A stretch of 54,381 nucleotides of DNA, taken from positions 1-54,381 of the forward strand of contig JAPOQH010000071.1 of the NCBI GenBank assembly GCA_026710825.1, read 5' to 3'. Numbering within the stretch: the first letter of the stretch is position 1; every line of letters begins with the position of its first letter. Origin of the DNA: Chloroflexota bacterium (GTDB lineage Bacteria > Chloroflexota > Dehalococcoidia > Lucifugimonadales > UBA3495). The translations under genes were made by a program, and so were the position numbers. The notes under the pieces were generated by a model, which was not told the origin of the DNA, did no database searches, and was given only the letters and a program-made list of their open reading frames with translations. This document shows positions 18,909-27,210 of the stretch, piece by piece.

Positions 18909-20405
18909 ATGCGCACAGGGGCTGATTACAAGGAAAGTCTGCGCGACGGGCGCAACGTGTGGGTGGTGGGAGAAGGAGCGGTGGAGGACGTCACCACCCA
19001 TCCGGCGACGGCGGGCATGGTGGACGAATACGTGGCCTGGTATGACCGCCACTTCGCACCCGACTGGCAGGACACCCTCCTCACCGCGCCCGACGACAGC
19101 GGTCAGCGGCACCCACTCGCGCTCACTCCGCCCACGACGCCGGACGTCTTGCGGCGCATGGGAAAGCAGATCAGCGCAGTGCATTTCCTGACCGGCGGAA
19201 ACATGACCCATACCCCCGGCTACGGCGAGTTGATCGCCCTCGGGTTGCAGAACGTCCTGAAACGCCTGAACCACTCCGCCGAAGAGATTCATGCCGCCGA
19301 GGAGTACCTGGAGTACATATCCAGCAGCGGCAGGTTTCTGACCTACGCGGGAGGCGGCCCGTTGATTGGCACCCGGCTGCGCCCGGACGAAAGCGACCGA
19401 GCAGCCCTGAAGCTGGTCAGCGAAAACGCCGACGGCATCGTCGTCAGCGGCAAGATCCAGATGCATACCAGCACGCCATTCGCCGAGGACCTGCTGGTCA
19501 CCACCCGCAATGACATGCCGGCCGGCAGCGGACGCCACCTGTGGTTCATCGTGCCCGTCAATGCTCCGGGCCTGCGGGTGGTGTCCCGCCGGGCCGCTGC
19601 CAGGCACCAAAATTCGTTCCTCTCCCCGCTCAGCAGCCGTTTTGATGAACTGGATTCCATGGTGTGGATGGACGAAGTGTTCATTCCCCGATCTCGAGTT
19701 TTCACGGGCGAACCGCCGGATCGAAACCGGAAGCAATCCCTGGTGTGCTGGATGCTCTGGCACCATAGCTACGGCTGGCTCGCCAAGGCGGAACTGTCCC
19801 TCGGCATTGCACTGGCGCTCTCTGAAGTCATGGGCCTCAAGAGCAGCCCCGAGACCGTCGAGCAGTTGGTCGAGATGACCGTCAACGTCCAGACCACTCG
19901 CACCTGCATGGCGGCAGCGGAACTGGACCCGGAAGTGTCGGTGAGCGGTCATGCCCTGCCGAACCAGATCCATGTGGCCGCCGCGGGCATCAACACGCTC
20001 AAGGTCCGCCAACGGATGGGCGAGATTCTCCGGGGACTGCCCGGCTCGTCGCTGATCAACGCCCCCGCCGACACCGATTTCACCGACCCCGTGATGGCCG
20101 CAGAGTTAGAGGATGCGTTCGGGGGCGGCGGCTATACCGCCATGCAGCGGGCATCGCTCCTGCAACTCGCCTGGGACCAGGTGTCGTCCGGCCTGGACGC
20201 GCGCGAGGCGGCCTTTGAACTCCACGCCAGCGGAGGACTGGGATCATGGCGCCGTCAGTTGGCGGCCTGGTTTGAGAGGTACAACGAACTCGCCAACGGC
20301 GTCCATGACTTTATCAACGTGGACCTGCCGCCTCTGGATCTCACCAGCCTCCAGCACATCGAAGGCGTGCCCCGCCGAATGCCTCAAATTGCGCCGGGCG
20401 GTTGA
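18909..20405 (+). CDS. 4-hydroxyphenylacetate 3-monooxygenase (HpaB)-family flavin monooxygenase
   Basis: This 498-residue acyl-CoA-dehydrogenase-fold protein starts MRTGADYKESLRDGRNVWVVGE, with DVTTHPAT soon after, the exact N-terminal signature of HpaB/HpaH. The central flavin and substrate region includes the conserved Arg/His-rich FIVPVNAPGLRVVSRR and LDSMVWMDEVFIPRSRVF. Family members are FADH2-dependent hydroxylases of phenols and related aromatics that need a separate flavin reductase, and none is adjacent here. Its neighbours are a VOC dioxygenase-like protein and two LLM monooxygenases, so an aromatic degradation route is possible. Confidence 0.92.
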   Translation: MRTGADYKESLRDGRNVWVVGEGAVEDVTTHPATAGMVDEYVAWYDRHFAPDWQDTLLTAPDDSGQRHPLALTPPTTPDVLRRMGKQISAVHFLTGGNMTHTPGYGELIALGLQNVLKRLNHSAEEIHAAEEYLEYISSSGRFLTYAGGGPLIGTRLRPDESDRAALKLVSENADGIVVSGKIQMHTSTPFAEDLLVTTRNDMPAGSGRHLWFIVPVNAPGLRVVSRRAAARHQNSFLSPLSSRFDELDSMVWMDEVFIPRSRVFTGEPPDRNRKQSLVCWMLWHHSYGWLAKAELSLGIALALSEVMGLKSSPETVEQLVEMTVNVQTTRTCMAAAELDPEVSVSGHALPNQIHVAAAGINTLKVRQRMGEILRGLPGSSLINAPADTDFTDPVMAAELEDAFGGGGYTAMQRASLLQLAWDQVSSGLDAREAAFELHASGGLGSWRRQLAAWFERYNELANGVHDFINVDLPPLDLTSLQHIEGVPRRMPQIAPGG

Positions 20406-20509
20406 ACTCCCGCCGCGTGACTGATTGGCAAGGCACCCCCAGAAAACCACCGCCATTGCGCTGGGATGCGCGTGCGCCTCACCGGACAGGGCCACACCTG
20501 TCGATCCAG

Positions 20510-20537
20510 TTGACGCGATTCATTCAGGGGGCATAAT
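20510..20537 (+). promoter_or_regulatory. Sigma-70-type promoter for the VOC gene
   Basis: TTGACG (20510-20515) and CATAAT (20532-20537) are 16 bases apart. The predicted transcript begins about 27 bases before the start codon. Confidence 0.55.
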
Positions 20538-20570
20538 GGTCTCCCAAAGGACACATCGGAGGAGTTGAGC

Positions 20571-21125
20571 ATGCCTGCGAAAGTAACCGGACTCGGTCAC
20601 ATTGGTTTCTACGTTAACGACCTCGAACTCATGATGGAATTCTACGAGAATTTCATGGGCATGCAGTTGACCAAAGTCGGCCCGCTGGGGGCGTTTTTCA
20701 GCGCCGACCCAGAGGCATGCGACCACGAAATCGCCCTGATCAATGGTCGCCCATCTTTGGAAGATCCCAGGTGGATTCAGCAGATCTCGATGCGCGTGGA
20801 ATCGCTCGACGATCTCCGCGATTTCAAGCGCCGCGTCGTGGAGCGCGGCTACCAGATGGATCGCATCGTATCCCACGCCAGCGCCATCGGCATGTACTTC
20901 CGCGATCCCGAGAACAACCCGACCGAGGTGTTCTGGCTGACCGGCCATACGTCGTGGGCCCAGGTGGGAATCCCGATCGACATTGACCGGACGGACGAGG
21001 ACGTGATGGCCGATGTGCGCCGATCCTATGTCGCGGTCAAGGACGTCGCGATGGGTAAGCCGGCCGACCAGGGCACGGTTGACGCCATCAAGGACCTGAC
21101 CGCGTCCGCAGCGGGCGGTCGGTAA
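20571..21125 (+). CDS. VOC-superfamily protein (extradiol dioxygenase/glyoxalase-like)
   Basis: The protein is 184 residues, with GGAGG 7 bases before the ATG at 20571. KVTGLGHIGFYVNDLELMMEFYENFMGM is a typical first beta-alpha-beta unit with the first metal-binding His. ASAIGMYFRDPENNPTEVFWLTG carries the usual C-terminal Glu ligand of a ring-cleaving dioxygenase module. It has one and a half VOC modules, so it may be a dimeric type I dioxygenase. Adjacent HpaB-like and LLM enzymes support a role in aromatic ring attack, as an inference. Confidence 0.87.
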   Translation: MPAKVTGLGHIGFYVNDLELMMEFYENFMGMQLTKVGPLGAFFSADPEACDHEIALINGRPSLEDPRWIQQISMRVESLDDLRDFKRRVVERGYQMDRIVSHASAIGMYFRDPENNPTEVFWLTGHTSWAQVGIPIDIDRTDEDVMADVRRSYVAVKDVAMGKPADQGTVDAIKDLTASAAGGR

Positions 21126-21362
21126 AGCTCCGCCCGAACGCACTCCCCAGTGTTTGTGTCGCCGCTTCCACACCGCTACGGCATCAGCCGGGGTGCTATC
21201 AACCTACTCCACGCCAAACGTTCGGTGGCTGGGCGGACTGTCTACAACCCAACCCCGGCCCTTGGGAGTCTTGACGTCACGTTGTCAGGGAGGCGCAATT
21301 TCCCCTCGCTGACGCGTGCACGGTGGTGTGGAGGCGGGACCACTCTGATGCGAGCGAATTGT
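21126..21362. other. Intergenic, no gene recognised
   Basis: No coding pattern or RNA gene is visible between the VOC gene and the promoter at 21363. Confidence 0.4.
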
Positions 21363-21390
21363 TTGACACATCATGCGCGTGGCCCATAAT
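21363..21390 (+). promoter_or_regulatory. Strong promoter for LLM copy 2
   Basis: A perfect TTGACA (21363-21368) and CATAAT (21385-21390) lie 16 bases apart. The leader to the ATG at 21470 would be about 73 bases. Confidence 0.7.
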
Positions 21391-21469
21391 GTTTAGCGGT
21401 CGATCGGAGTTGCCATTTCGGCCGTTGAAATCATCAGGTATCTATTGAAACACGCGAGGAAGCTTATTC

Positions 21470-22594
21470 ATGCCATTGCAGTTTGGGGTGTTCGACCACA
21501 TTGAGCCCATTCCCGGGGTAGCGCTGGACCAGATTTACCGGGAACGCCTGGAGCAAATCGAGCGTTTGGACGACGTTGGGTTCTACTCGTACCACCTCGC
21601 CGAACATCACACTCCCGCGGTGCACAGCCTCGCCCCCTCCCAGAATGTGTTCCTTGCGGCGGCCGCCGAGCGGACCAAAACCATGCGACTCGGGCCGTGC
21701 GTGTACGTCTTGCCGCTCCATCATCCGGTGCGCCTGATCGAGGAGATCTGCATGCTGGACAACATCAGCGGCGGCAGGATGGACATTGGCGTCGGCCGCG
21801 GCGGTGTCATCGAGGCCTATTTCTGGGGACAGGACTCGGATGTGGAAATTAACTACGCTCGGTACCTGGAGACTCTCGCGGTCGTTAAGGAGGGTCTCGG
21901 GAACGATTCACTGACCTACCAGGGCGAGTTTTACAATTTCGACGACCTCCCAATGCGTTTGCGCCCCAAGCAGGACCCACATCCGCCGCTGTGGTACATG
22001 CGCAACGTGGAAACCGCCGCGGTCAACGGTATGCACACCATCATCGTGGGCAACCTGGATTCATTCCAGGCCAACGTCGATCGTTACTTCCAACTTTGGG
22101 ATGAGCACCAAGGACCGGGCGCGCTCACCGCCCAGGGAGATAAGCCAAAAATCGGGTTGGTCAACCACCTGTACCTGGCCGAGACCGACGCGGAAGCCGT
22201 CGCCATAGCCCAGCCCGCGTGGGACCAGTACAAATGGAACCTGGCCGCGCCGCGCCGACTGGAAGCGGAGCGGCGGGGGCTGACCCAGTTCCTGCAGGGC
22301 GAAGCCAATCCCAGGCCCACCAACCTGCCCGACCGGGAGGCTCAGACCGGCAGCAGCGTCGCCGCGCGGACGCCCGGCTCCCGGGGATTTGAGGAACACG
22401 CTGCGCGGGGCGGCGGCGGCTTCAACGTCGTCGCCGGCTCACCGGACACCATCCGCGACTACATGGACGAATACCTGGCGACCGGCGCCAACTACTTCGT
22501 GGCGGCTTTCCAGTGGGGCCACCTGTCCCATGAGGAAACCATGCGCTCGGTGGAACTGTTCGTGTCGGAGGTCATGCCCCACTACAGCCAGTAG
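21470..22594 (+). CDS. Luciferase-like (LLM-class) flavin-dependent oxidoreductase, copy 2
   Basis: The 374-residue bacterial-luciferase-type TIM barrel has FYSYHLAEHHTPAVHSLAPSQN, with the EHH motif common in the alkanal/dimethyl-sulfide/nitrilotriacetate monooxygenase branch. LGPCVYVLPLHHPVRLIEEICMLD, GRMDIGVGRGG and the C-terminal GSPDTIRDYMDEYL complete the family pattern. It probably uses FMNH2 and oxygen from a separate reductase. It is only distantly like copy 1, so the two are different branches of the superfamily. GAGGAAG lies about 10 bases upstream of the ATG. Confidence 0.93.
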   Translation: MPLQFGVFDHIEPIPGVALDQIYRERLEQIERLDDVGFYSYHLAEHHTPAVHSLAPSQNVFLAAAAERTKTMRLGPCVYVLPLHHPVRLIEEICMLDNISGGRMDIGVGRGGVIEAYFWGQDSDVEINYARYLETLAVVKEGLGNDSLTYQGEFYNFDDLPMRLRPKQDPHPPLWYMRNVETAAVNGMHTIIVGNLDSFQANVDRYFQLWDEHQGPGALTAQGDKPKIGLVNHLYLAETDAEAVAIAQPAWDQYKWNLAAPRRLEAERRGLTQFLQGEANPRPTNLPDREAQTGSSVAARTPGSRGFEEHAARGGGGFNVVAGSPDTIRDYMDEYLATGANYFVAAFQWGHLSHEETMRSVELFVSEVMPHYSQ

Positions 22595-22658
22595 CGTGAG
22601 GCACGGCCTCGGTCGGTCGGCGGATCCTAGGACTCTGTCCCGGGATGATTGCACCGAA

Positions 22659-22841
22659 ACGGTGATCGCCGGCGATTCGACATTCCCCGTAAACCGGGGA
22701 GCCTTGTGCGTCAAGGGCTGGACCGCCGCCGCGACCCTGCGCCACCCGGAGCGCTTGACCACTCCGCGGGTACGCCACGACGATGGAATCCTGTGGTAAT
22801 CCTCCTGGGATGAGGCGATGCATCGTATAACCGACGCCATC
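22659..22841 (+). pseudogene. Remnant of a molybdopterin oxidoreductase (nitrate reductase/formate dehydrogenase-like)
   Basis: The frame reads TVIAGDSTFPVNRGALCVKGW, then LRHPERLTTPRVR, a stop TAA at 22797-22799, then SSWDEAMHRITDAI. This is the N-terminal region of an assimilatory nitrate reductase or formate dehydrogenase: the last Cys of the 4Fe-4S cluster in GALCVKG, the HPxRLTTPxVR segment and SWDEAL. The earlier cluster Cys residues and the whole molybdopterin domain are absent and a stop interrupts it. It is therefore a fossil and not a gene. Confidence 0.72.
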
Positions 22842-22856
22842 TACCTGGAACCGCGA

Positions 22857-23102
22857 AAAGCCAACCGCATACGCCTGCTGGGCCGGGCTGCTCCCCACGC
22901 GCGCATGTTCCAATTCCCCTGGTTCGCGTTTTTCCTGTGTTTCGTTGGTTGATTTGGCATCGCGCCGCTCATGGCAGTGGTGCGCGAGGGTCCGGTTCTC
23001 TCCAAAAAGCAGATCGGCAACACGATCACCGCGTCCGTCGCCATCCCCATCGTGACACGTCTCGTATTTGGGTGACTGTGCGACCGCATCGCCCCGGGGT
23101 GG
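22857..23102 (+). pseudogene. Remnant of a NarK/NasA-type nitrate/nitrite transporter
   Basis: In the same frame as the preceding remnant the sequence gives KANRIRLLG, then FPWFAFFLCFVG, a stop TGA (22950-22952), FGIAPLMAVVREGPVLSKKQIGNT, IVTRLVFG, a second TGA (23073-23075) and LCDRIAPG. NarK-family carriers have WFAFF..CF..WFGIAPLM and QIGN..IASVA....RLL.GWLCDR. Both TGA codons sit exactly where the family has Trp (TGG), so these are point mutations. Only the first two or three helices remain. Confidence 0.72.
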
Positions 23103-23507
23103 CCTACAGCGGACTGCTGGTGAGCGGACGGTGCTTCCGGAAATGTGCGGCGCACACAATTTCTCGGTTTTGTCACAATCGAACGTCCGAGCATCCGTTG
23201 GGCCCACGCTTGCGTAATGGCTGGAGTCAGTCCATTATGTCTGCGACCACCGTCGTACTCCTTGTTCCGGCTGGTGACTTCCGGTCAGGGATTACTGGGT
23301 GGTTAAATTTTTGGCTTCGGGGATTCTCTCGTACAACCTTTCGGCACGTCGCCACCGCCCAGGATCTCCGCGAGCAGCCTCACACCCACCACAAAAGTAA
23401 GCCGCGCCGGGGCCTAATACCAGCCCCGGCAGGTTACCCAAACATCCGGGGAAATCCCGGCGTCCAATCGCAAGGCCCACCTGGCCGAGGAGTTTGTCTG
23501 AACTGAT
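23103..23507. other. Intergenic, no gene recognised
   Basis: The 400 bases between the transporter remnant and the desaturase show no family pattern on either strand. They may be further decayed sequence from the nitrate locus. Confidence 0.4.
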
Positions 23508-24620
23508 ATGCAGGATCTCACCAACCGCACTAACACCCAGCCAACCACGCCGTCGGGCGCGGTGGCTGAATTTGCCGAACTGCAACGCCTGGTTCGCGAA
23601 CCTGGGTTGCTGGACCGCCAACTCCGCTATTACATCTTCAAGATGGTGTCCACGTTGGCCATGCTCGTCCTGAGCATCACGCTGCTGATAGTGGTGGACA
23701 ACTTCTGGGTTCAGATCGCCAACGCCGTGTTCCTGGCCTTTGTGTTCGGGCAGATCGGCTACATCGGCCACGACGCCGGACACTTTGGAGTCTTGCGATC
23801 AGTACGGGGGAACCGACTGATCGGATACGGCGTCTGCATGATACTGGGCATGAGCCAGTCCTGGTGGCTTAACCAGCACAACCAGCACCACCGCAGTCCA
23901 AACGACCTTGACGACGACCCTCATACTCTGATTCCCGTACTGGCGTTCTCGCAAGAAAAAGCCAACGAAATGCGGGGCATCCGTCGGCTCGTGGCAGCCT
24001 ACCAGGCCTTCTACTTTGTGCCGATCCTGACCTTGGAGAGCATGGCTCTTCGAGTCTCCAGCGCTCAGTTTTTGATGGGCGGGCGCAAACCCCGGACGTA
24101 CCTACCGGAGTTGGGTCTGATGGCAGCCCACGTGGGGTTGTATTTCGGACTGCTTCTCTATGCATTGAATCCCTGGCAGGCGCTGGTCTTCGCCCTGGTC
24201 CACCAGGCATCTTTCGGGTTGTACTACGGCTTGGTGTTCGCCCCGAACCACAAGGGGATGCTGATCCTGGACAAGGACAATCCGCTTGATTTCGTGCGAA
24301 CCCAGGTACTGACCACTCGCAATGTCAGGCCGAACTTCCTGGTCGACTTTCTTTACGGCGGCCTGAACTATCAGATCGAACACCACCTGTTTTCCATGAT
24401 GCCGAGGAACAGATTGGGAAAGGCCCGGCCGATCATCAAGGAGTTCTGCCGACAGCGGGGAATTCCCTATTACGAAACTAACCCGCTGATTTCGTACCGG
24501 GAGATTCTCAGCCACATGCACGAGGTGTCAGCCGTTCTCAGGAAAGGCTCGAAACCGCCTGCGAATATCGAACGCGATAACCTGGGCGCAATCAAATCCG
24601 GGGCCAACGCCACCGGCTAG
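23508..24620 (+). CDS. Membrane fatty-acid (acyl-lipid) desaturase
   Basis: The 370-residue protein has the three His boxes of a di-iron membrane desaturase: HDAGH, HNQHH and QIEHH. The last, with Gln before Glu-His-His, is typical of front-end or delta-6/delta-12-like enzymes. Four or more hydrophobic segments lie around them. No fused cytochrome b5 is seen, so electrons come from elsewhere. It inserts a double bond into a membrane fatty acyl chain. An in-frame stop at 23499 limits the start. The ATG at 23508 has only a distant SD. There is no direct link to the PKS 7.4 kb downstream. Confidence 0.92.
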   Translation: MQDLTNRTNTQPTTPSGAVAEFAELQRLVREPGLLDRQLRYYIFKMVSTLAMLVLSITLLIVVDNFWVQIANAVFLAFVFGQIGYIGHDAGHFGVLRSVRGNRLIGYGVCMILGMSQSWWLNQHNQHHRSPNDLDDDPHTLIPVLAFSQEKANEMRGIRRLVAAYQAFYFVPILTLESMALRVSSAQFLMGGRKPRTYLPELGLMAAHVGLYFGLLLYALNPWQALVFALVHQASFGLYYGLVFAPNHKGMLILDKDNPLDFVRTQVLTTRNVRPNFLVDFLYGGLNYQIEHHLFSMMPRNRLGKARPIIKEFCRQRGIPYYETNPLISYREILSHMHEVSAVLRKGSKPPANIERDNLGAIKSGANATG

Positions 24621-24713
24621 GACTGCTCGGCGTCCAATGCCCCAACCGCACGCCACTCTGTCGGAGCCCATACCAAAATACGGGCCGCGTCATCCGACCG
24701 CGGACGATGGAAT

Positions 24714-26864
24714 ATGACGACCATGACAGACACACCGGTCGCCCAAATCGCCCGCGAGCTTCGCTTGCCCGAACGGCAGGTGGAGGCCACCGTTGGCTTG
24801 CTGGACGGCGGCGCCACGGTGCCCTTCATAGCCCGGTACCGGAAGGAGAGCACGGGTAGCCTCGACGAGGTGGCGATCTCAGGCATCCGGGACCGGCTGG
24901 CGCAACTCCGGGATCTCAGCGAACGGCGGGAGGCCATCCTGGTTTCGCTGGAGCAACGGGGCATCCTGACCGAAGCTCTGAGGCAGTCAGTCCTGTCCGC
25001 TGAAACGATGACGTCCCTCGAGGACACCTACCTGCCGTACCGGCCCAAGAGGCGCACGCGGGCTGCCATCGCCAGGGAGCGGGGGCTGGAGCCTTTGGCG
25101 TCGCGACTCTGGGAGCGGGGAGACTTTGACGTCAACGCGGCAGCGGTCGAGTACGTCAATTCCGAGTCAGGCGTGGAAAACGTCGAAGGGGCCTTGAGCG
25201 GGGCCAGGGATATCATCGCCGAGTGGGTCAGCGAAGACTCGACTGCGCGGCGGCAAATTCGCGAGTTGTTCTGGTCCCAGGGGGTTATTTCGGCCAAAGT
25301 GGCTCCGGGCAAGGACACGGAAGCAGCCAAGTACCAGGACTACTTTGACTGGCAGGAACCGATCGCGGGCGCGCCTTCCCACCGGATTCTGGCCATGCTG
25401 CGAGGCGAGAAGGAGTCGCTGCTATCGGTCAGAATCGCACCGCCGGCGGAGACGGCGATGGCTATTCTGGAACGGCTTTTTGCCCGGGGAGAAACTGAAG
25501 CGGCGGCACAGATCCGACAGGCCATTCGAGATCGATACAAGGCGTTGCTGGAATCCTCGATGGAAACTGAGGTCCGTAAAACCGCCAGGATTCGCGCCGA
25601 GGACACCGCCATCGGAGTTTTCGCCGACAACTTGCGGGAATTGCTGCTCGCGCCGGCGCTGGGACAAAAGAACGTCTTGGCTCTGGATCCCGGGTTCCGT
25701 TCCGGCTGCAAACTGGTGTGTCTGGACCCGCAGGGCCACCTGCTACACCACGATACCGTTTATCCGCTGCTCGGGGAACGGGATGCGGAAGACGCGGCCG
25801 GAAAGATTCGCCTGCTGTGTGATCAGCATCACGTTGAGGCCATCGCCGTGGGCAACGGCACCGGCGGACGTGAGACCGAAGCCTTTCTGAGAACCCTGGA
25901 GTTGGGCCCGCAAATCGCGGTGGTCATGGTCAACGAGAGCGGGGCCTCAGTCTATTCGGCCTCGGAGACGGCGCGTACCGAGTTCCCGGAGCACGACATC
26001 ACCGTGCGTGGCGCGGTGTCCATTGGCCGCCGCCTCATGGATCCGCTGGCCGAACTGGTCAAGATTGATCCCAAGTCCATTGGCGTCGGTCAGTACCAGC
26101 ATGATGTCGACCAAAAGGCTCTGAAACAACGCCTGGACGATGTGGTGGTGAGTTGTGTCAACCAGGTTGGAGTTGAACTGAACACCGCCAGCCCTGAGTT
26201 GCTATCGTACGTTTCGGGCCTGGGACCGCGTCTTGCCCATGCCATCGTGGAATACCGGAATAGTAATGGCCCCTTCGCATCTCGCAGCGCTCTGAAGGAA
26301 GTGCCGCGTCTCGGCCCCAGGGCTTTCGAACAGGGAGCGGGTTTTCTACGCATCAGAGGAGGAGCCCAGCCGTTGGACGCCACCGCGGTACATCCCGAGT
26401 CCTACTCGGTGGTGGCGGCAATCGCCGAAGACCTGGGCCGGCCGGTAAAACAGATCCTTGGAGACTCCAATATCAGCGCCCAGATTGACCCAACTCGCTA
26501 CGTCAGCGATCGCATCGGCCTGCCGACCCTGTACGACATTGCGGAAGAACTGGCCCGGCCCGGGCGGGACCCGCGCCAGGAGTTTGAGCCCTTTCACTTC
26601 GCATCGGGCATTCACCGGATCGAAGACCTGACGGCAGGGATGAAACTGCCCGGGGTGATTACCAACGTCACCGGTTTCGGCGCCTTCGTCGATGTTGGCG
26701 TACACCAGGACGGGCTGGTCCACATCAGCCAGATGGCGGAGGGCTTCGTCCACAATCCGTCGGACGTCGTGAAAGTGCAGCAGCGGGTGTGGGTGACGGT
26801 GCTTGAGGTGGACCTTGAGCGCAATCGAATTTCCCTGTCGCTGAAGCAATCCGCGTACCTATAG
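24714..26864 (+). CDS. tex: Tex family transcription accessory / RNA-binding protein
   Basis: The 716-residue protein is close to the usual Tex length. ELRLPERQVEATVGLLDGGATVPFIARYRKE is the Tex N-terminus. A YqgF/RNase H-like core carries VLALDPGFRSGCKLVCLD and IAVGNGTGGRETE. A helix-hairpin-helix region has VNQVGVELNTASPELLSYVSGLG. The C-terminal S1 domain (about 640-712) reads GVITNVTGFGAFVDVGVHQDGLVHISQM. The role in RNA binding and in transcription/translation quality is known for the family. ATGs at 24714 and 24723 are both possible starts. Confidence 0.96.
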   Translation: MTTMTDTPVAQIARELRLPERQVEATVGLLDGGATVPFIARYRKESTGSLDEVAISGIRDRLAQLRDLSERREAILVSLEQRGILTEALRQSVLSAETMTSLEDTYLPYRPKRRTRAAIARERGLEPLASRLWERGDFDVNAAAVEYVNSESGVENVEGALSGARDIIAEWVSEDSTARRQIRELFWSQGVISAKVAPGKDTEAAKYQDYFDWQEPIAGAPSHRILAMLRGEKESLLSVRIAPPAETAMAILERLFARGETEAAAQIRQAIRDRYKALLESSMETEVRKTARIRAEDTAIGVFADNLRELLLAPALGQKNVLALDPGFRSGCKLVCLDPQGHLLHHDTVYPLLGERDAEDAAGKIRLLCDQHHVEAIAVGNGTGGRETEAFLRTLELGPQIAVVMVNESGASVYSASETARTEFPEHDITVRGAVSIGRRLMDPLAELVKIDPKSIGVGQYQHDVDQKALKQRLDDVVVSCVNQVGVELNTASPELLSYVSGLGPRLAHAIVEYRNSNGPFASRSALKEVPRLGPRAFEQGAGFLRIRGGAQPLDATAVHPESYSVVAAIAEDLGRPVKQILGDSNISAQIDPTRYVSDRIGLPTLYDIAEELARPGRDPRQEFEPFHFASGIHRIEDLTAGMKLPGVITNVTGFGAFVDVGVHQDGLVHISQMAEGFVHNPSDVVKVQQRVWVTVLEVDLERNRISLSLKQSAYL

Positions 26865-27210
26865 GGTGGACATCCCGACATCCCCAACCGAATAGACCCA
26901 CTGCCGGTGTGACGCTCCACACTTGGCGTCTTATACCAGCCGGTGAACCGGCCATCGATTTGTCCAGCGCGGTAAAGAACCCCGTGGCGACGCAGCGGCC
27001 GTTTGAGACGTCGCTGTACCTGAATTCATCATTGCCGTCATAACCGGCGGCCCCACGGAGCAGCCGGGCGGCTCGGGCGAATCTCTCCGGACTTCGGGAT
27101 CACGCCGGGGAGAAACTGGGACGTCGCATGCCTCACCTGAGATTGCGTGCGTTTATTCGACGCTTCATTTCAATCACGGGCAGCATGCCGGCCCTGGGTC
27201 CGCGGATGTG
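26865..27210. other. Intergenic between convergent tex and GMC gene
   Basis: A short inverted repeat, GCCGGT (26939-26944) and ACCGGC (26947-26952), is the only structure seen. No gene is recognised. Confidence 0.4.

Noticed and set aside
22950..23075. TGA read as Trp (an alternative genetic code) in the transporter remnant
   Set aside because: Intact genes in the window such as the ABC-F ATPase and the amidase end with TGA, and the remnants also have TAA and missing domains, so mutation is the simpler explanation.
22937..23506. 189-residue open frame on the plus strand
   Set aside because: It is out of frame with the NarK-like remnant and has no recognisable pattern.
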